Shown: piece after piece, positions 1-8,360 of the stretch
Layout: each line of letters starts with the position of its first letter
Position numbering within the stretch: position 1 is the stretch's first letter
Origin: Larkinella insperata
Lineage (GTDB): Bacteria > Bacteroidota > Bacteroidia > Cytophagales > Spirosomataceae
Reading direction: 5' to 3'
NCBI RefSeq assembly: GCF_026248825.1
Contig: NZ_CP110973.1
Location: 1,612,001-1,676,000 of the forward strand
DNA length: 64,000 nt
Position numbers and translations under genes: made by a program
Notes under the pieces: generated by a model
Seen by the model: only the letters and a program-made list of their open reading frames with translations
Told to the model about the DNA's origin: nothing
The model's database searches: none

Positions 1-235
1 TCAGGTCGAGTTGGTGCGGGTTCCGGAAATATTCTTTTCGCCCTCCTTTAAATTTCACTTCCACGGCTGCGTCGTACCGGCGGGTGGAGGGCGTCTCCAT
101 GTTACTCAGCCAGTCGAAAACATTCATTTTATTGCAACCGCCGGTGCCACAGGCTCCGTTATTTTTACATCCTTTCACGGCTCCGGCTGCATTTTTCGTT
201 CCGCAGCCTCCGGTCGTGCATGATTTGCATCCCAT
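1..235 (-). CDS. RicT/YaaT-like PSP1 protein, N-terminal part
   Basis: Reading back from an ATG at 233-235 gives an open frame of 78 codons that runs off the left edge. The product begins MGCKSC and has six cysteines at residues 3, 6, 11, 23, 29 and 34 in a Gly-rich stretch, followed by NKMNVFDWLSNM and then the start of a folded domain. This N-terminus is typical of the Bacteroidota PSP1-domain proteins related to Bacillus RicT (YaaT), which in Bacillus works with RicA and RicF in an iron-sulfur complex that affects RNA processing. The PSP1 domain itself lies outside the window. Metal or cluster binding by the cysteine patch is inference. No other gene is seen between this start and the lipoprotein stop at 616. 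Confidence 0.8.
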   Translation of the reverse strand, partial: MGCKSCTTGGCGTKNAAGAVKGCKNNGACGTGGCNKMNVFDWLSNMETPSTRRYDAAVEVKFKGGRKEYFRNPHQLDL

Positions 236-362
236 AACTCTTATATATATAGTTAAGAGCCAAGCGTTAGACGTCAAGAGTTAAACAGGCACTACCTGCT
301 CAAATCAAATAGACAGAGAGTCCAGATTCTTTAACTCTTCGTTCTTACTTCTTAACTCTGTC
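236..362. repeat. Intergenic element with AGTTAAGAG arms (copy A)
   Basis: This AT-rich stretch has a left part with repeated AGTTAAGAG / CAAGAGTTAA words and a right part with the complementary TTAACTCTT words, so the arms can pair over a middle of about 50 bases. Similar elements lie at 2677-2758 and 6034-6108. It sits upstream of the ricT-like start and downstream of the lipoprotein gene. Function is unknown; it may be a decayed repetitive extragenic element. Confidence 0.5.
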
Positions 363-474
363 TGAGCCCGATTCCAGATCACATTTTATATAGATCTCGG
401 TCGCGGGAATGAGCAATTAAAAAGCCGTCAGCGTAATCAGCAACGGCCAAAAGATAATTATTACCCTAAATTAA

Positions 475-501
475 CAAAAAAGGGCACAACTAGTTGCACC
501 C
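475..501 (-). terminator. Probable terminator of the lipoprotein gene
   Basis: GGGCACAAC and GTTGCACCC (482-501) form a short hairpin with a two-base internal mismatch. On the minus strand it is followed by a run of T (A at 476-481 on the plus strand). It lies about 115 bases beyond the stop of the minus-strand lipoprotein gene. The remaining sequence between 363 and 615 shows no gene. Confidence 0.5.
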
Positions 502-615
502 TTTTCTTCAAGACTTTGGTTTACGCATCGTGATTGAACGTCGTTCTGCCTAAAAACAGGTCCGTATCACCAATAAATGACGAATTTACGCACCCGGCAT
601 TTTTAAATGATTCCC

Positions 616-1167
616 TTACAGGGCCTTCCCTTTGAGCAGCAATTGATACGATTTAGGCTCAGGCTCTTGAGAGAAATCGACTTTCCCACCGTTATCCAGG
701 TCAATCGTGTACAGCAGCATACCGGCAACGAAAGCAATATTCAATTCTTCATCTGATTGATCGTTTTTTGTAACATCCACATTTTTAGTTGCCAACTCAA
801 TAGCCGTATTGGAAAGCGTATTTATCGTCATGTCAGTCGTGGTCTTGTCAATGTCAGTTAACGTCAATGTTTTTCCATCGCCTGATAATTTCCACGTGCC
901 AGTCTCAATAACTTTTCCATCTTCAACAGTAGAATACGTATTGTTATTATTGAAAGTTATAGTGTTGTCTTCACCAAAGAATGTAGCATCATCAGAAGGT
1001 GGTATTGCATACGTCTTGGCGTCGGTTTTGACACTAATTTCACTGAATGACCATTTACGAGTCAGCAAACTTTCAGTCTCTGGCTTTACGTCATCTTTCG
1101 ATTTAGAACAGCCGAACAATGTTACTACACTTAGCGTGACGATAATGAGGTAGTGGTTAACTTTCAT
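616..1167 (-). CDS. Lipocalin-like lipoprotein
   Basis: A 183-residue protein with a type II signal peptide: basic start MKVNHY, a hydrophobic stretch and the lipobox LFGC with the lipidated cysteine at residue 20. The mature part has short beta-strand-like segments, including TITFNNNNTY and GTWKLSGDGKTLTL, which match the lipocalin-like lipoproteins common in Bacteroidota. These are small beta-barrel or half-barrel proteins attached to the cell envelope, with unknown ligands. The gene stands alone, with its own probable terminator at 475-501 and a 217-bp gap behind it that also holds the purD terminator. It is richer in A+T than its neighbours. Family assignment is by overall pattern only. 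Confidence 0.7.
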   Translation of the reverse strand: MKVNHYLIIVTLSVVTLFGCSKSKDDVKPETESLLTRKWSFSEISVKTDAKTYAIPPSDDATFFGEDNTITFNNNNTYSTVEDGKVIETGTWKLSGDGKTLTLTDIDKTTTDMTINTLSNTAIELATKNVDVTKNDQSDEELNIAFVAGMLLYTIDLDNGGKVDFSQEPEPKSYQLLLKGKAL

Positions 1168-1331
1168 AAAATAATGAACAGAAGATAATAAATAAATTAA
1201 AAATGACCCGAATCTACACGGGATAATTTATTTACAGAAATACAGCTAAGTATAATTTATTAATCGGCGTCCAACTTAATTACTTAGTAAGTATTTATAC
1301 TATATAACGAGAGTTTCATACATACTGATTA

Positions 1332-1364
1332 TAAACAAAAAAACCGCCCTTATTTGGGGCGGTT
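1332..1364 (-). terminator. Intrinsic terminator of purD
   Basis: AACCGCCC (1342-1349) and GGGCGGTT (1357-1364) form a perfect 8-bp stem with a short loop. The A-run at 1332-1343 becomes a U-run after the stem in minus-strand RNA. It lies 21 bases past the purD stop. Confidence 0.85.
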
Positions 1365-1384
1365 AGCTCAAATGTAAATCTTTT

Positions 1385-2674
1385 TCAATCCGGATACCGG
1401 AGTAGATCGAGTCCGATGTCTTTTCGATAATATTTACCCTCAAACTGCACTGTGCGGGCGGCTTTTTGCGACTTCATAACGGCATTCTCGAGCGAATTGG
1501 CCAATGCCGTCAGGGCCAAAACCCGGCCACCATCCGTTAACACATGCCCATTGAAACCCGGTTTGGTTCCGGCATGAAATGCCGTTACGTCCTCCAGGGT
1601 GGCCAGGTCCGTGATGGACTTTCCTTTCTCGTAAGAATCAGGATAACCGCCCGACACCACGACCGTCGTTACGGCCGTCTGGGGGGAAACCTGCAACTGC
1701 ACCTTATCCAGTTCGCCATCGGCCGTTGCAACCATCAATTCCACAAAATCATTTTGAATTCGGGGAAGCACGACTTCCGTTTCCGGATCGCCCATGCGCG
1801 CGTTGTATTCAATAACGTACGGCTCTTCTTTGACATTAATCAGCCCGATAAAAATAAAACCCTGATACCGGATCCCCTCCTGCTGCAAACCCGCTAAAGT
1901 CGGTTTGACAATCTTTTCTTCGACTTTCTGCAAGAATTTGGCGGTGGCAAACTTCACGGGGGAAACAGCCCCCATGCCGCCGGTATTGGGCCCGGTATCC
2001 CCCTCACCGATTCGCTTGTAGTCTTTCGCTTCGGGCAGGATTTTGTAGTTTACCCCATCCGTCAGCACAAATACCGACAATTCGATTCCCCTCAGGAATT
2101 GCTCAATAACCACTTTGTGACCCGCTTCGCCAAACCGGCCACCAGCCAGCATGTCGTTCAGGACGGTTTTGGCCTCGGCCACGGTTTCGGAAATGATAAC
2201 CCCTTTTCCGGCGGCCAGTCCATCGGCTTTCAAAACGATGGGCAGGGAATGGCTTTCCAGGTAGGTCAGCCCCTCGTCCAGGGTGTCGGCGGTGAAGGTT
2301 CGTGAAGATGCGGTCGGAATACCGTACCGCTGCATAAACTGCTTGGAAAAATCCTTGCTGCCTTCGAGCTGAGCGCCCCGCTGATCGGGTCCGACGATCC
2401 GTAAATTCGCCAGCTCTTTCCGGAGCCGTAGCTTATCGACCAGTCCTTTCACCAGCGGCTCTTCCGGCCCAACGACCAGCAAATCGATTTTTTGGTCCTG
2501 GAGAGCCTGTACAATGGCTTCCGTATCGTTAAAGGAAATCGGCAGATTCGTTGCAATCAGGGCAGTTCCGGCGTTACCGGGGGCAACAAACAGCTTGTGA
2601 CATAGCGGACTCTGTGCTATTTTCCAGGCAAATGCATGTTCCCTTCCGCCCGAACCAAGAATTAGTATGTTCAT
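1385..2674 (-). CDS. purD: Phosphoribosylamine-glycine ligase
   Basis: A 429-residue GAR synthetase, the usual length. It joins phosphoribosylamine and glycine with ATP in the second step of purine synthesis, in the cytosol. The N-terminal domain opens with MNILILGSGGREHAFAW, the family signature. The central ATP-grasp fold carries KADGLAAGKGV and ends with the metal-binding stretch YNARMGDPE, and a C-terminal domain of about 100 residues follows. The gene lies 85 bases downstream of recQ on the same strand, separated by a repeat-like element. It may be read through from recQ, but that is not certain. A clear terminator follows. Confidence 0.97.
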   Translation of the reverse strand: MNILILGSGGREHAFAWKIAQSPLCHKLFVAPGNAGTALIATNLPISFNDTEAIVQALQDQKIDLLVVGPEEPLVKGLVDKLRLRKELANLRIVGPDQRGAQLEGSKDFSKQFMQRYGIPTASSRTFTADTLDEGLTYLESHSLPIVLKADGLAAGKGVIISETVAEAKTVLNDMLAGGRFGEAGHKVVIEQFLRGIELSVFVLTDGVNYKILPEAKDYKRIGEGDTGPNTGGMGAVSPVKFATAKFLQKVEEKIVKPTLAGLQQEGIRYQGFIFIGLINVKEEPYVIEYNARMGDPETEVVLPRIQNDFVELMVATADGELDKVQLQVSPQTAVTTVVVSGGYPDSYEKGKSITDLATLEDVTAFHAGTKPGFNGHVLTDGGRVLALTALANSLENAVMKSQKAARTVQFEGKYYRKDIGLDLLRYPD

Positions 2675-2676
2675 TA

Positions 2677-2758
2677 TGAGTTAAGAATCAAGAGTTAAGA
2701 GTTAACAAGTAAGAGTCATTTCGTCAGCAACCCTTACTTTTTGACTCTCAACTCTTCA
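2677..2758. repeat. Intergenic element with AGTTAAGAG arms (copy B)
   Basis: The left arm has AGTTAAGAAT, AGAGTTAAGAG and AGTTAACAAG words, the core is CGTCAGCAAC (2722-2731), and the right arm has GACTCTCAACTCTTCACTT. The arms are inverted relative to each other. The core and the AACTCTTCACTT word also occur in copy C at 6034-6108. The element fills almost the whole recQ-purD gap. Confidence 0.55.
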
Positions 2759-2759
2759 C

Positions 2760-4967
2760 TTAATTAGCTACTTCTGATAAAAACTTAATCCGCATTAACC
2801 GCACTTCTTCTTCTGAGAAATCTTCGCCCGCAAACTCCCGCATGGCAACGCCGATGTTGTCGGTTTCGGCCCGCATGAAGTAATCGTAAATGTCCGCCTG
2901 CCGATCGCTGTCCATGATCTGGTTGATGTAATAATCGAGGTTCAGGCGCGTGCCGGAATAACAGATGTGCTCAATTTCCTCGATTAGATCTTCCATCGTC
3001 AACCCTTTTGCCTCCGAAATTTCCTCCAGATCCACCTTCCGGTCAATTTGCTGGATGATGAAAATCTTGACCTTCGATTTGTTGACCATCGATTTCACCA
3101 CCACGTCTTTGGCGGTCTCGATGTCGTTTTCTTCGACGTATTTGGCGATAAGGTCGATAAACGGTTTGCCAAACTTAACGACTTTTCCCATACCAACCCC
3201 GTTGATCTGGGCCATTTCTTCCCGGGTTGTCGGGTAGGTGGTGGCCATTTCTTCGATGGACGGGTCCTGGAAAATAACGTACGGAGGCAGGTTTTTCTCC
3301 TTGGCAATCTTTTTACGCAGGGCTTTCAGCAGACCCAACAGGGCTTCGTCATAAGCGCCCCCGGATGAGGTCGTGGTTTCTTTGTCCTCGTCTTCGGCTT
3401 TTTCCTCGTCAACCTCGTAGTTGTGATCTTTCGACAAGGTAACCGGATACGGATCTTCGATGTAGTTCTGCCCCTTCTGCGAGAGTTTCAGAACGCCGTA
3501 ATTATCGACGTCCTTATCCAGAAAACCGTAGATTGTGATCTGCCGGATCAGTGAGCACCAGAAATCAACGCTTTCGTTAAACTCTTTTCCTTTCCCGTAA
3601 ACCGGCAAGTTGTGGTGCTCGTAACTGGTGACGTACTGATTTTCGGTTGCCGTCAGAACATCCGACAGGTGGGCGGTGTCGAACCGCTGATCGGTTTGCA
3701 GCACGGCCTGAAGCGCCAGCACAATTTCATCCTGCGCCTTGAACTTGTCCGTTGACTTCGTGCAATTGTCGCAGAATCCGCAGTCTTTTTCCTGATACTC
3801 ACCAAAGTAGCTCAGCAGTTGCCGCCGGCGGCAAACGCCCAGGTTGGCATACGACACCATTTCCATCAGCAGATGTTTGGCGTTGTCGCGCTCGGTAACG
3901 GATTTGTCCTTGTTGAATTTTTCCAGCTTGACAATATCGTCGTAGCTGTAAAACATCAGGCAGTTTCCTTCCAGCCCGTCGCGGCCCGCCCGGCCGGTTT
4001 CCTGGTAATAACCTTCCAGTGATTTGGGGGCGTCGTAGTGAATCACAAACCGCACGTCCGGCTTATCGATCCCCATCCCAAAGGCGATGGTTGCTACGAC
4101 CACATCCACGTCTTCGTTCAAAAACGCGTCCTGATTAGCCATGCGTGTCTGCGCATCCAGTCCGGCGTGGTACGGCAACGCCTTGATATCGTTAACATTC
4201 AGTAACTCCGAGATTTCTTCAACCGTCTTGCGGCTTAGGCAATAGATGATTCCCGACTTTCCCTTGTTGTTTTTGACGTACCGAATCAGCTGCTTTTTAG
4301 CATCCGTCTTCGGGCGGATTTCGTAGTATAAGTTCTTTCGATTGAATGACGTTTTGTAGATGTGAGCATCCTCCATTTGCAGGTTTTTCTGGATGTCCTG
4401 CTGTACTTTAGGAGTGGCGGTGGCCGTTAAGGCAATAACCGGCAGATTACCGATGTTGTCAATAATACCCCGGATTTTGCGGTATTCAGGGCGGAAATCG
4501 TGCCCCCATTCCGAAATACAGTGCGCTTCGTCGATGGCGACAAACGAAATATTGGCTTTCTTGAGAAAATCCAGGTTTTCTTCCTTCGTCAGCGATTCGG
4601 GGGCAATGTAAAGCAGTTTGAGTGTACCGTTCAGGGTATCTTTTTTGACCTTGTTCATCTCCGCCTTGCTCAGCGTCGAGTTCAGAAACTGGGCATTGAT
4701 ACCAAAAGCGTTCATCTGATCGACCTGGTTTTTCATCAGGGCAATCAGGGGCGAAATAACAATGGCCGTTCCTTCCGAAGCAATGGCCGGAAGTTGGTAA
4801 CACAGGGACTTGCCAGCTCCCGTGGGCATAATTACAAATGAATTAATACCCGCCAGAATATTGTGGATAATGGCTTCCTGGTCGCCCCGGAATTGACTGA
4901 ATCCAAATATCTCTTTGAGTTTTTCTTTTAGAGATACCTGTACTGATGGGTCTAGCTGCGTCGTCAT
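2760..4967 (-). CDS. recQ: ATP-dependent DNA helicase RecQ
   Basis: A 735-residue RecQ helicase acting in recombination and replication fork repair. The helicase core has Walker A MPTGAGKS (residues 47-54) and the DEAH box at 146-149, followed by CISEWGHDFRPEY. The second helicase lobe contains the QETGRAGRDG motif. A zinc-binding RQC subdomain follows with cysteines in GVCRRR and CGFCDNC, then a winged-helix region, an HRDC domain at roughly 535-610 and a C-terminal helical extension to the end. It starts 88 bases from the divergent kdsD gene. Length and domain order are normal for Bacteroidota RecQ. Confidence 0.97.
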   Translation of the reverse strand: MTTQLDPSVQVSLKEKLKEIFGFSQFRGDQEAIIHNILAGINSFVIMPTGAGKSLCYQLPAIASEGTAIVISPLIALMKNQVDQMNAFGINAQFLNSTLSKAEMNKVKKDTLNGTLKLLYIAPESLTKEENLDFLKKANISFVAIDEAHCISEWGHDFRPEYRKIRGIIDNIGNLPVIALTATATPKVQQDIQKNLQMEDAHIYKTSFNRKNLYYEIRPKTDAKKQLIRYVKNNKGKSGIIYCLSRKTVEEISELLNVNDIKALPYHAGLDAQTRMANQDAFLNEDVDVVVATIAFGMGIDKPDVRFVIHYDAPKSLEGYYQETGRAGRDGLEGNCLMFYSYDDIVKLEKFNKDKSVTERDNAKHLLMEMVSYANLGVCRRRQLLSYFGEYQEKDCGFCDNCTKSTDKFKAQDEIVLALQAVLQTDQRFDTAHLSDVLTATENQYVTSYEHHNLPVYGKGKEFNESVDFWCSLIRQITIYGFLDKDVDNYGVLKLSQKGQNYIEDPYPVTLSKDHNYEVDEEKAEDEDKETTTSSGGAYDEALLGLLKALRKKIAKEKNLPPYVIFQDPSIEEMATTYPTTREEMAQINGVGMGKVVKFGKPFIDLIAKYVEENDIETAKDVVVKSMVNKSKVKIFIIQQIDRKVDLEEISEAKGLTMEDLIEEIEHICYSGTRLNLDYYINQIMDSDRQADIYDYFMRAETDNIGVAMREFAGEDFSEEEVRLMRIKFLSEVAN

Positions 4968-5007
4968 CTCAAAACTGCGGAAGGTTACTGTACACGTTAT
5001 TTGATTG

Positions 5008-5015
5008 TATCTTTG
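5008..5015 (+). promoter_or_regulatory. Promoter -7 element for kdsD
   Basis: TATCTTTG matches the Bacteroidota -7 consensus TAnnTTTG and lies about 40 bases before the kdsD start. No convincing -33 TTG is seen; a weak CTG sits near 4988. Confidence 0.55.
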
Positions 5016-5055
5016 CCTTTATAAAATTAGTTAAAAACCGATTGACAAAAGCACA

Positions 5056-6033
5056 TTGAAATTAGTAAAAAAAAATATTCAGTCTACGGCTCGGGCAGTT
5101 TTGCTTGCAGAATCGGAAGCGATCCGGCAAACCATTGACTGTATCGATGAACAATTTGAACAAATTGTCGACACCATTCTGCAAACCACCGGACGGGTCA
5201 TTGTTACCGGTATTGGAAAGAGTGCAATAATCGGGCAGAAAATTGTCGCCACCCTCAATTCAACTGGCACTCCCGCCATTTTTATGCATGCCGCCGACGC
5301 CATTCACGGTGATCTGGGCATGATTCAGGTCAGCGACGTGGTCGTCTGCATTTCAAAAAGCGGGAATACACCCGAAATTAAAGTGCTCGTGCCCCTCCTG
5401 AAGCGTACCGGCGTCAAACTCATTGCAATGGCTTCCCAAACCAACTCGTACCTGTGCCAGCAGGCCGATTTTGTTTTGAAAGCGTATGCCGCCACCGAAG
5501 CCGACCCGCTCAACCTGGTTCCTACTACCAGCACTACCGTTGCCCTGGCCCTCGGCGATGCGCTGGCGGTTAGCCTGCTCAACGCCCGGGGATTTACCAG
5601 TCAGGATTTTGCCCGATTTCACCCCGGTGGTTCACTGGGTAAGAAGTTGTACCTAAAAGTTAGTGATATTTATCCACATCACGAAATTCCAACGGTTTCT
5701 CCTCAGGCCACCATGCGCGAAGTCATTCTGGAAATGACGTCCAAACGGCTGGGCGCTACGGCGGTTGCCGATGAAAATGGCCAGCTCACGGGCATTATTA
5801 CGGACGGCGATTTACGGCGGATGCTCAACCGGTTTGACACCCTGCAACTCGAACGGCTCTGTGCGTCGGACATCATGACCCCCTCGCCCCTGTGCATTCA
5901 TCCCGATGACTATGCCACTCACGCCCTCGAAATCATGCAGAACCGTAGCATCACCCAACTAATCGTTGCGGTCGAGAACCAGATCAAAGGTTTTATTCAC
6001 CTGCACGATCTGCTGAAAGAAGGATTGGTGTAG
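5056..6033 (+). CDS. kdsD: Arabinose-5-phosphate isomerase (KpsF/GutQ family)
   Basis: A 325-residue protein with an N-terminal SIS sugar-isomerase domain (about residues 35-170) and two CBS domains (about 205-325). The SIS part has VTGIGKSAIIGQK and CISKSGNTPE, and the linker carries the family hallmark FHPGGSLGKKL. It interconverts ribulose-5-phosphate and arabinose-5-phosphate, the first step toward Kdo for lipopolysaccharide. The start used is TTG at 5056, since no ATG lies upstream in frame and the next Met is well inside the SIS domain. A run of nine A at 5067-5075 lies just after this start, so the reading frame here is slippage-prone. Start choice is moderately certain; the function is well supported. 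Confidence 0.93.
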   Translation: MKLVKKNIQSTARAVLLAESEAIRQTIDCIDEQFEQIVDTILQTTGRVIVTGIGKSAIIGQKIVATLNSTGTPAIFMHAADAIHGDLGMIQVSDVVVCISKSGNTPEIKVLVPLLKRTGVKLIAMASQTNSYLCQQADFVLKAYAATEADPLNLVPTTSTTVALALGDALAVSLLNARGFTSQDFARFHPGGSLGKKLYLKVSDIYPHHEIPTVSPQATMREVILEMTSKRLGATAVADENGQLTGIITDGDLRRMLNRFDTLQLERLCASDIMTPSPLCIHPDDYATHALEIMQNRSITQLIVAVENQIKGFIHLHDLLKEGLV

Positions 6034-6108
6034 GGTGATGAATTATGAATGAAGGATTAAGAATTGGAAAGAAAGCGTCAGCCAACTTTTAACTCTTCAC
6101 TTTTAACT
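6034..6108. repeat. Intergenic element with TTAACTCTT arms (copy C)
   Basis: It lies between two convergent genes. The core is CGTCAGCCAAC (6076-6086) and the right arm TTTTAACTCTTCACTTTTAACTC; the left arm is weaker (GGATTAAGAATTGG). The core and right arm match copy B at 2677-2758. Confidence 0.5.
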
Positions 6109-6110
6109 CT

Positions 6111-6584
6111 TTAGCGCAGGCGGTTCGATTCCTGAACCAGTTTCTCGTCCCGGCGGATGAAGCGGTTGGCCAGCATATTGCAAATCAGGGCGGCAACGAT
6201 GGCATAAAAACCAATTCCAAAGTTGCCCTGATCGTCCGGATTGAAAAAATCTTTGCCTTTGTAGAGCGTCAGATATAGGACAAAACCCATGATAGCCGTT
6301 AGGAGAATGGCATTAATGGCGCACAGGCCCATTTGCAACAGCCGGTTTCGGTACTTGAAAATGGTGAACAATGCGATGATTGCCACGGCGACCGCCATAA
6401 TTGCGAGGTAATAAACCGGCGTAATTTGCGAGGAGATTCCTTTGGTATAAACCAGTTGCAAAGCCGTCAGACGAGCCGTTTCGGCGGAACTCAGGCCGGT
6501 TTTATCCCAGATCGGGAAACCGAGCAACACGCCCATGGACACGGCAATCAGGAACAGGAATATGGTTTGAATGCGTTGAAGCAT
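6111..6584 (-). CDS. DUF4293 family membrane protein
   Basis: A 157-residue protein with four predicted membrane helices, at about residues 5-22, 55-75, 85-105 and 122-140. It starts MLQRIQTIFLFL and ends with a charged tail (RRDEKLVQESNRLR). This matches the DUF4293 family, which is found across Bacteroidota and has no assigned function. The gene is divergent from mnmD with 31 bases between the starts. A near-consensus -7 element (TATCTTCG on the minus strand) lies there. No catalytic or binding motif is visible. Confidence 0.8.
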   Translation of the reverse strand: MLQRIQTIFLFLIAVSMGVLLGFPIWDKTGLSSAETARLTALQLVYTKGISSQITPVYYLAIMAVAVAIIALFTIFKYRNRLLQMGLCAINAILLTAIMGFVLYLTLYKGKDFFNPDDQGNFGIGFYAIVAALICNMLANRFIRRDEKLVQESNRLR

Positions 6585-6615
6585 AATATGAAATTTTTGA
6601 GTTTGCGAAGATACA

Positions 6616-7293
6616 ATGGGGAATATTGAAAAGAAAACAGAATCACGCGTGGTTTTGACCGCCGACGGTTCTAGTTCGGTTTATAATTCTGAATTTGACC
6701 AGCATTATCACTCCATTTTTGGCGCTTTGCAGGAATCGCAACGGGTTTTTATCCAGTTGGGCCTGGAAGCCGCTCTGGAGCGTTTCACCGAAATCAGCGT
6801 TTTTGAGATGGGTTTTGGTACGGGCCTGAATGCCTTGCTGACGATGCTGGAAGCCGTAAAAAGTGAGCGAGCGGTTAAATATACAGCCGTGGAAGCCTTC
6901 CCGATTCCGTTGGAAGAAGCCCGTCAGCTCAATTTTGATGAACTATTGGCAAGTCATTACCTGAATGCCCTGCACGAAGCGCCCTGGAACCGGCCCTTGG
7001 CCATTACGCCGTTCTTTCAGCTTCTAAAGTGCGAAGGTCGTTTGCAGGATTTTCGGACGGAAGAGCGGTTCAATCTGGTTTATTATGACGCATTTGCACC
7101 GGAAGCGCAACCGGAACTCTGGACACCGGAAATTTTTGAGCACCTCGCCACGCTGATGCACCCAGGCGGTTTGCTTACCACCTACTGCTCCAAGGGCTAC
7201 GTCAAGCGGAACCTGCAAGCCGCCGGTTTTTTGGTAGAAAAACACCCCGGCCCAGCCCGAAAACGGGAGGTTTTGCGGGCCGTCAGGCAGTGA
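6616..7293 (+). CDS. mnmD: tRNA 5-methylaminomethyl-2-thiouridine methyltransferase MnmD
   Basis: A 225-residue stand-alone version of the methyltransferase half of MnmC. It transfers a methyl group from SAM to the aminomethyl group at the wobble uridine (U34) of tRNAs for Lys, Glu and Gln. The SAM-binding loop is EMGFGTGLNALL (about residues 63-75), and a later FAPEAQPELWTPE stretch is typical of the MnmD branch. The oxidase half found in enteric MnmC is absent, as usual in Bacteroidota. It converges with msrC, with only 18 bases between the stops. Confidence 0.93.
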   Translation: MGNIEKKTESRVVLTADGSSSVYNSEFDQHYHSIFGALQESQRVFIQLGLEAALERFTEISVFEMGFGTGLNALLTMLEAVKSERAVKYTAVEAFPIPLEEARQLNFDELLASHYLNALHEAPWNRPLAITPFFQLLKCEGRLQDFRTEERFNLVYYDAFAPEAQPELWTPEIFEHLATLMHPGGLLTTYCSKGYVKRNLQAAGFLVEKHPGPARKREVLRAVRQ

Positions 7294-7311
7294 CCGGGGG
7301 TTGCAATTGAG

Positions 7312-7800
7312 TTATGGCAACAACGAGGTAATCAGCACGGCTACCTTTTCCAGGTGCTGCCCATCCACTTCGCTAAAATCATTCAGTTGGTCGCTGTCGA
7401 CGTCCAGTACCATAGCTACCTCGCCGTTTCGGTCAAAAACGGGAACGACGACTTCCGACTTCGACAGGGAACTACAGGCAATGTGACCGGGAAACTGCTC
7501 GACATCCGGCACCAAAATGGTTTCTTTTCGGGCGTAACTGGCTCCGCAGACTCCTTTCCCAAAATTGATGCGGGTGCAGGCAATGGGTCCCTGAAACGGC
7601 CCCAACACCAGTTGCTCGTCTTTTCGGAGGTAAAACCCGACCCAGAAAAAGCCAAAGGCTTCTTTCAGTGCCGCCGAAATGTTGGCCAGATTAGCCGTCA
7701 GATCCGGCTCACCGTCGGTCAGCGCCTGAAGCTGCGGCAACAAACTTTCGTAGATTTCCCGCCGGTTGGCCGTCTCGGGAAGAATCAGCGTTTCAGCCAT
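7312..7800 (-). CDS. msrC: Free methionine-(R)-sulfoxide reductase (GAF domain)
   Basis: A 162-residue single GAF-domain protein that reduces free methionine-R-sulfoxide. Three cysteines, C75, C85 and C109, have the same spacing (10 and 24) as the catalytic and resolving cysteines of the E. coli enzyme. They lie in GPIACTRINFGKGVCGAS and GHIACSSLSK. Residues FGFFWVGFYL form the conserved core strand. It is the last gene of a minus-strand cluster and begins 4 bases after the stop of the preceding gene, so co-transcription is likely. The E. coli-style name is a family match, not a tested function. Confidence 0.93.
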   Translation of the reverse strand: MAETLILPETANRREIYESLLPQLQALTDGEPDLTANLANISAALKEAFGFFWVGFYLRKDEQLVLGPFQGPIACTRINFGKGVCGASYARKETILVPDVEQFPGHIACSSLSKSEVVVPVFDRNGEVAMVLDVDSDQLNDFSEVDGQHLEKVAVLITSLLP

Positions 7801-7804
7801 GGAT

Positions 7805-8302
7805 TCAGGCTACTGTTGTTTTAAAATACCGTTTCAGCCACGAATCTTCGGCTTTGATCCGCCAGTTGCTGGCCAGCTCGGCTTTGGTAGCCACAAGGTT
7901 ATTGAAAACCGTCGTTTCCGGCGTAATACGGCCTTCCGTTACGGCGGCTTTGATCTGCGGCAACGCTACGGTTTCAATCGCCCCGTCGGCGGTTACAAAA
8001 GCCGCCGAACGATCAAAGAAGTCGGTTTTCAGCGCAAGTCCGATTTCCCGCACCCAGCGCACCGACGCATCGATGGAGCAGCCGCTCGGCAGGTGATGCC
8101 CTTCATCGACACCGACCACCAAAAACCGGTTGTGCAGCAACTGCACCGAACCCAGCAACGGTGTTCCGTGGGCAGCCCAGTTATCAACGGCGGGCTGCAA
8201 TTCGTTTTCAATGGCCGACACTTCAGCGTCGGTCAGCGGGCGGGCCGACTGGTAAATCCAGACGCGCGCCGTATCGGGGAGTTGATTAAATGACGTCCAC
8301 AT
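7805..8302 (-). CDS. Conserved Bacteroidota protein of unknown function
   Basis: A 165-residue cytosolic protein beginning MWTSFNQLPDTARVWIYQS and containing the conserved stretch PSGCSIDASVRW near the middle. Homologs are widespread in Bacteroidota. Some are named ABC transporter ATPase in databases, but this sequence has no Walker A, Walker B or ABC signature, so that name is not supported here. It sits 58 bases after the CCG-domain gene and 4 bases before msrC in a minus-strand run. No enzyme motif is recognised; the single cysteine and neighbouring Ser/Asp may be functional, which is speculation. Confidence 0.75.
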   Translation of the reverse strand: MWTSFNQLPDTARVWIYQSARPLTDAEVSAIENELQPAVDNWAAHGTPLLGSVQLLHNRFLVVGVDEGHHLPSGCSIDASVRWVREIGLALKTDFFDRSAAFVTADGAIETVALPQIKAAVTEGRITPETTVFNNLVATKAELASNWRIKAEDSWLKRYFKTTVA

Positions 8303-8360
8303 ACACTTTCATTGACTTAAACGAAAAAAGCCTGATCGCCTTCTCTTCCGTCTTCTGCTT

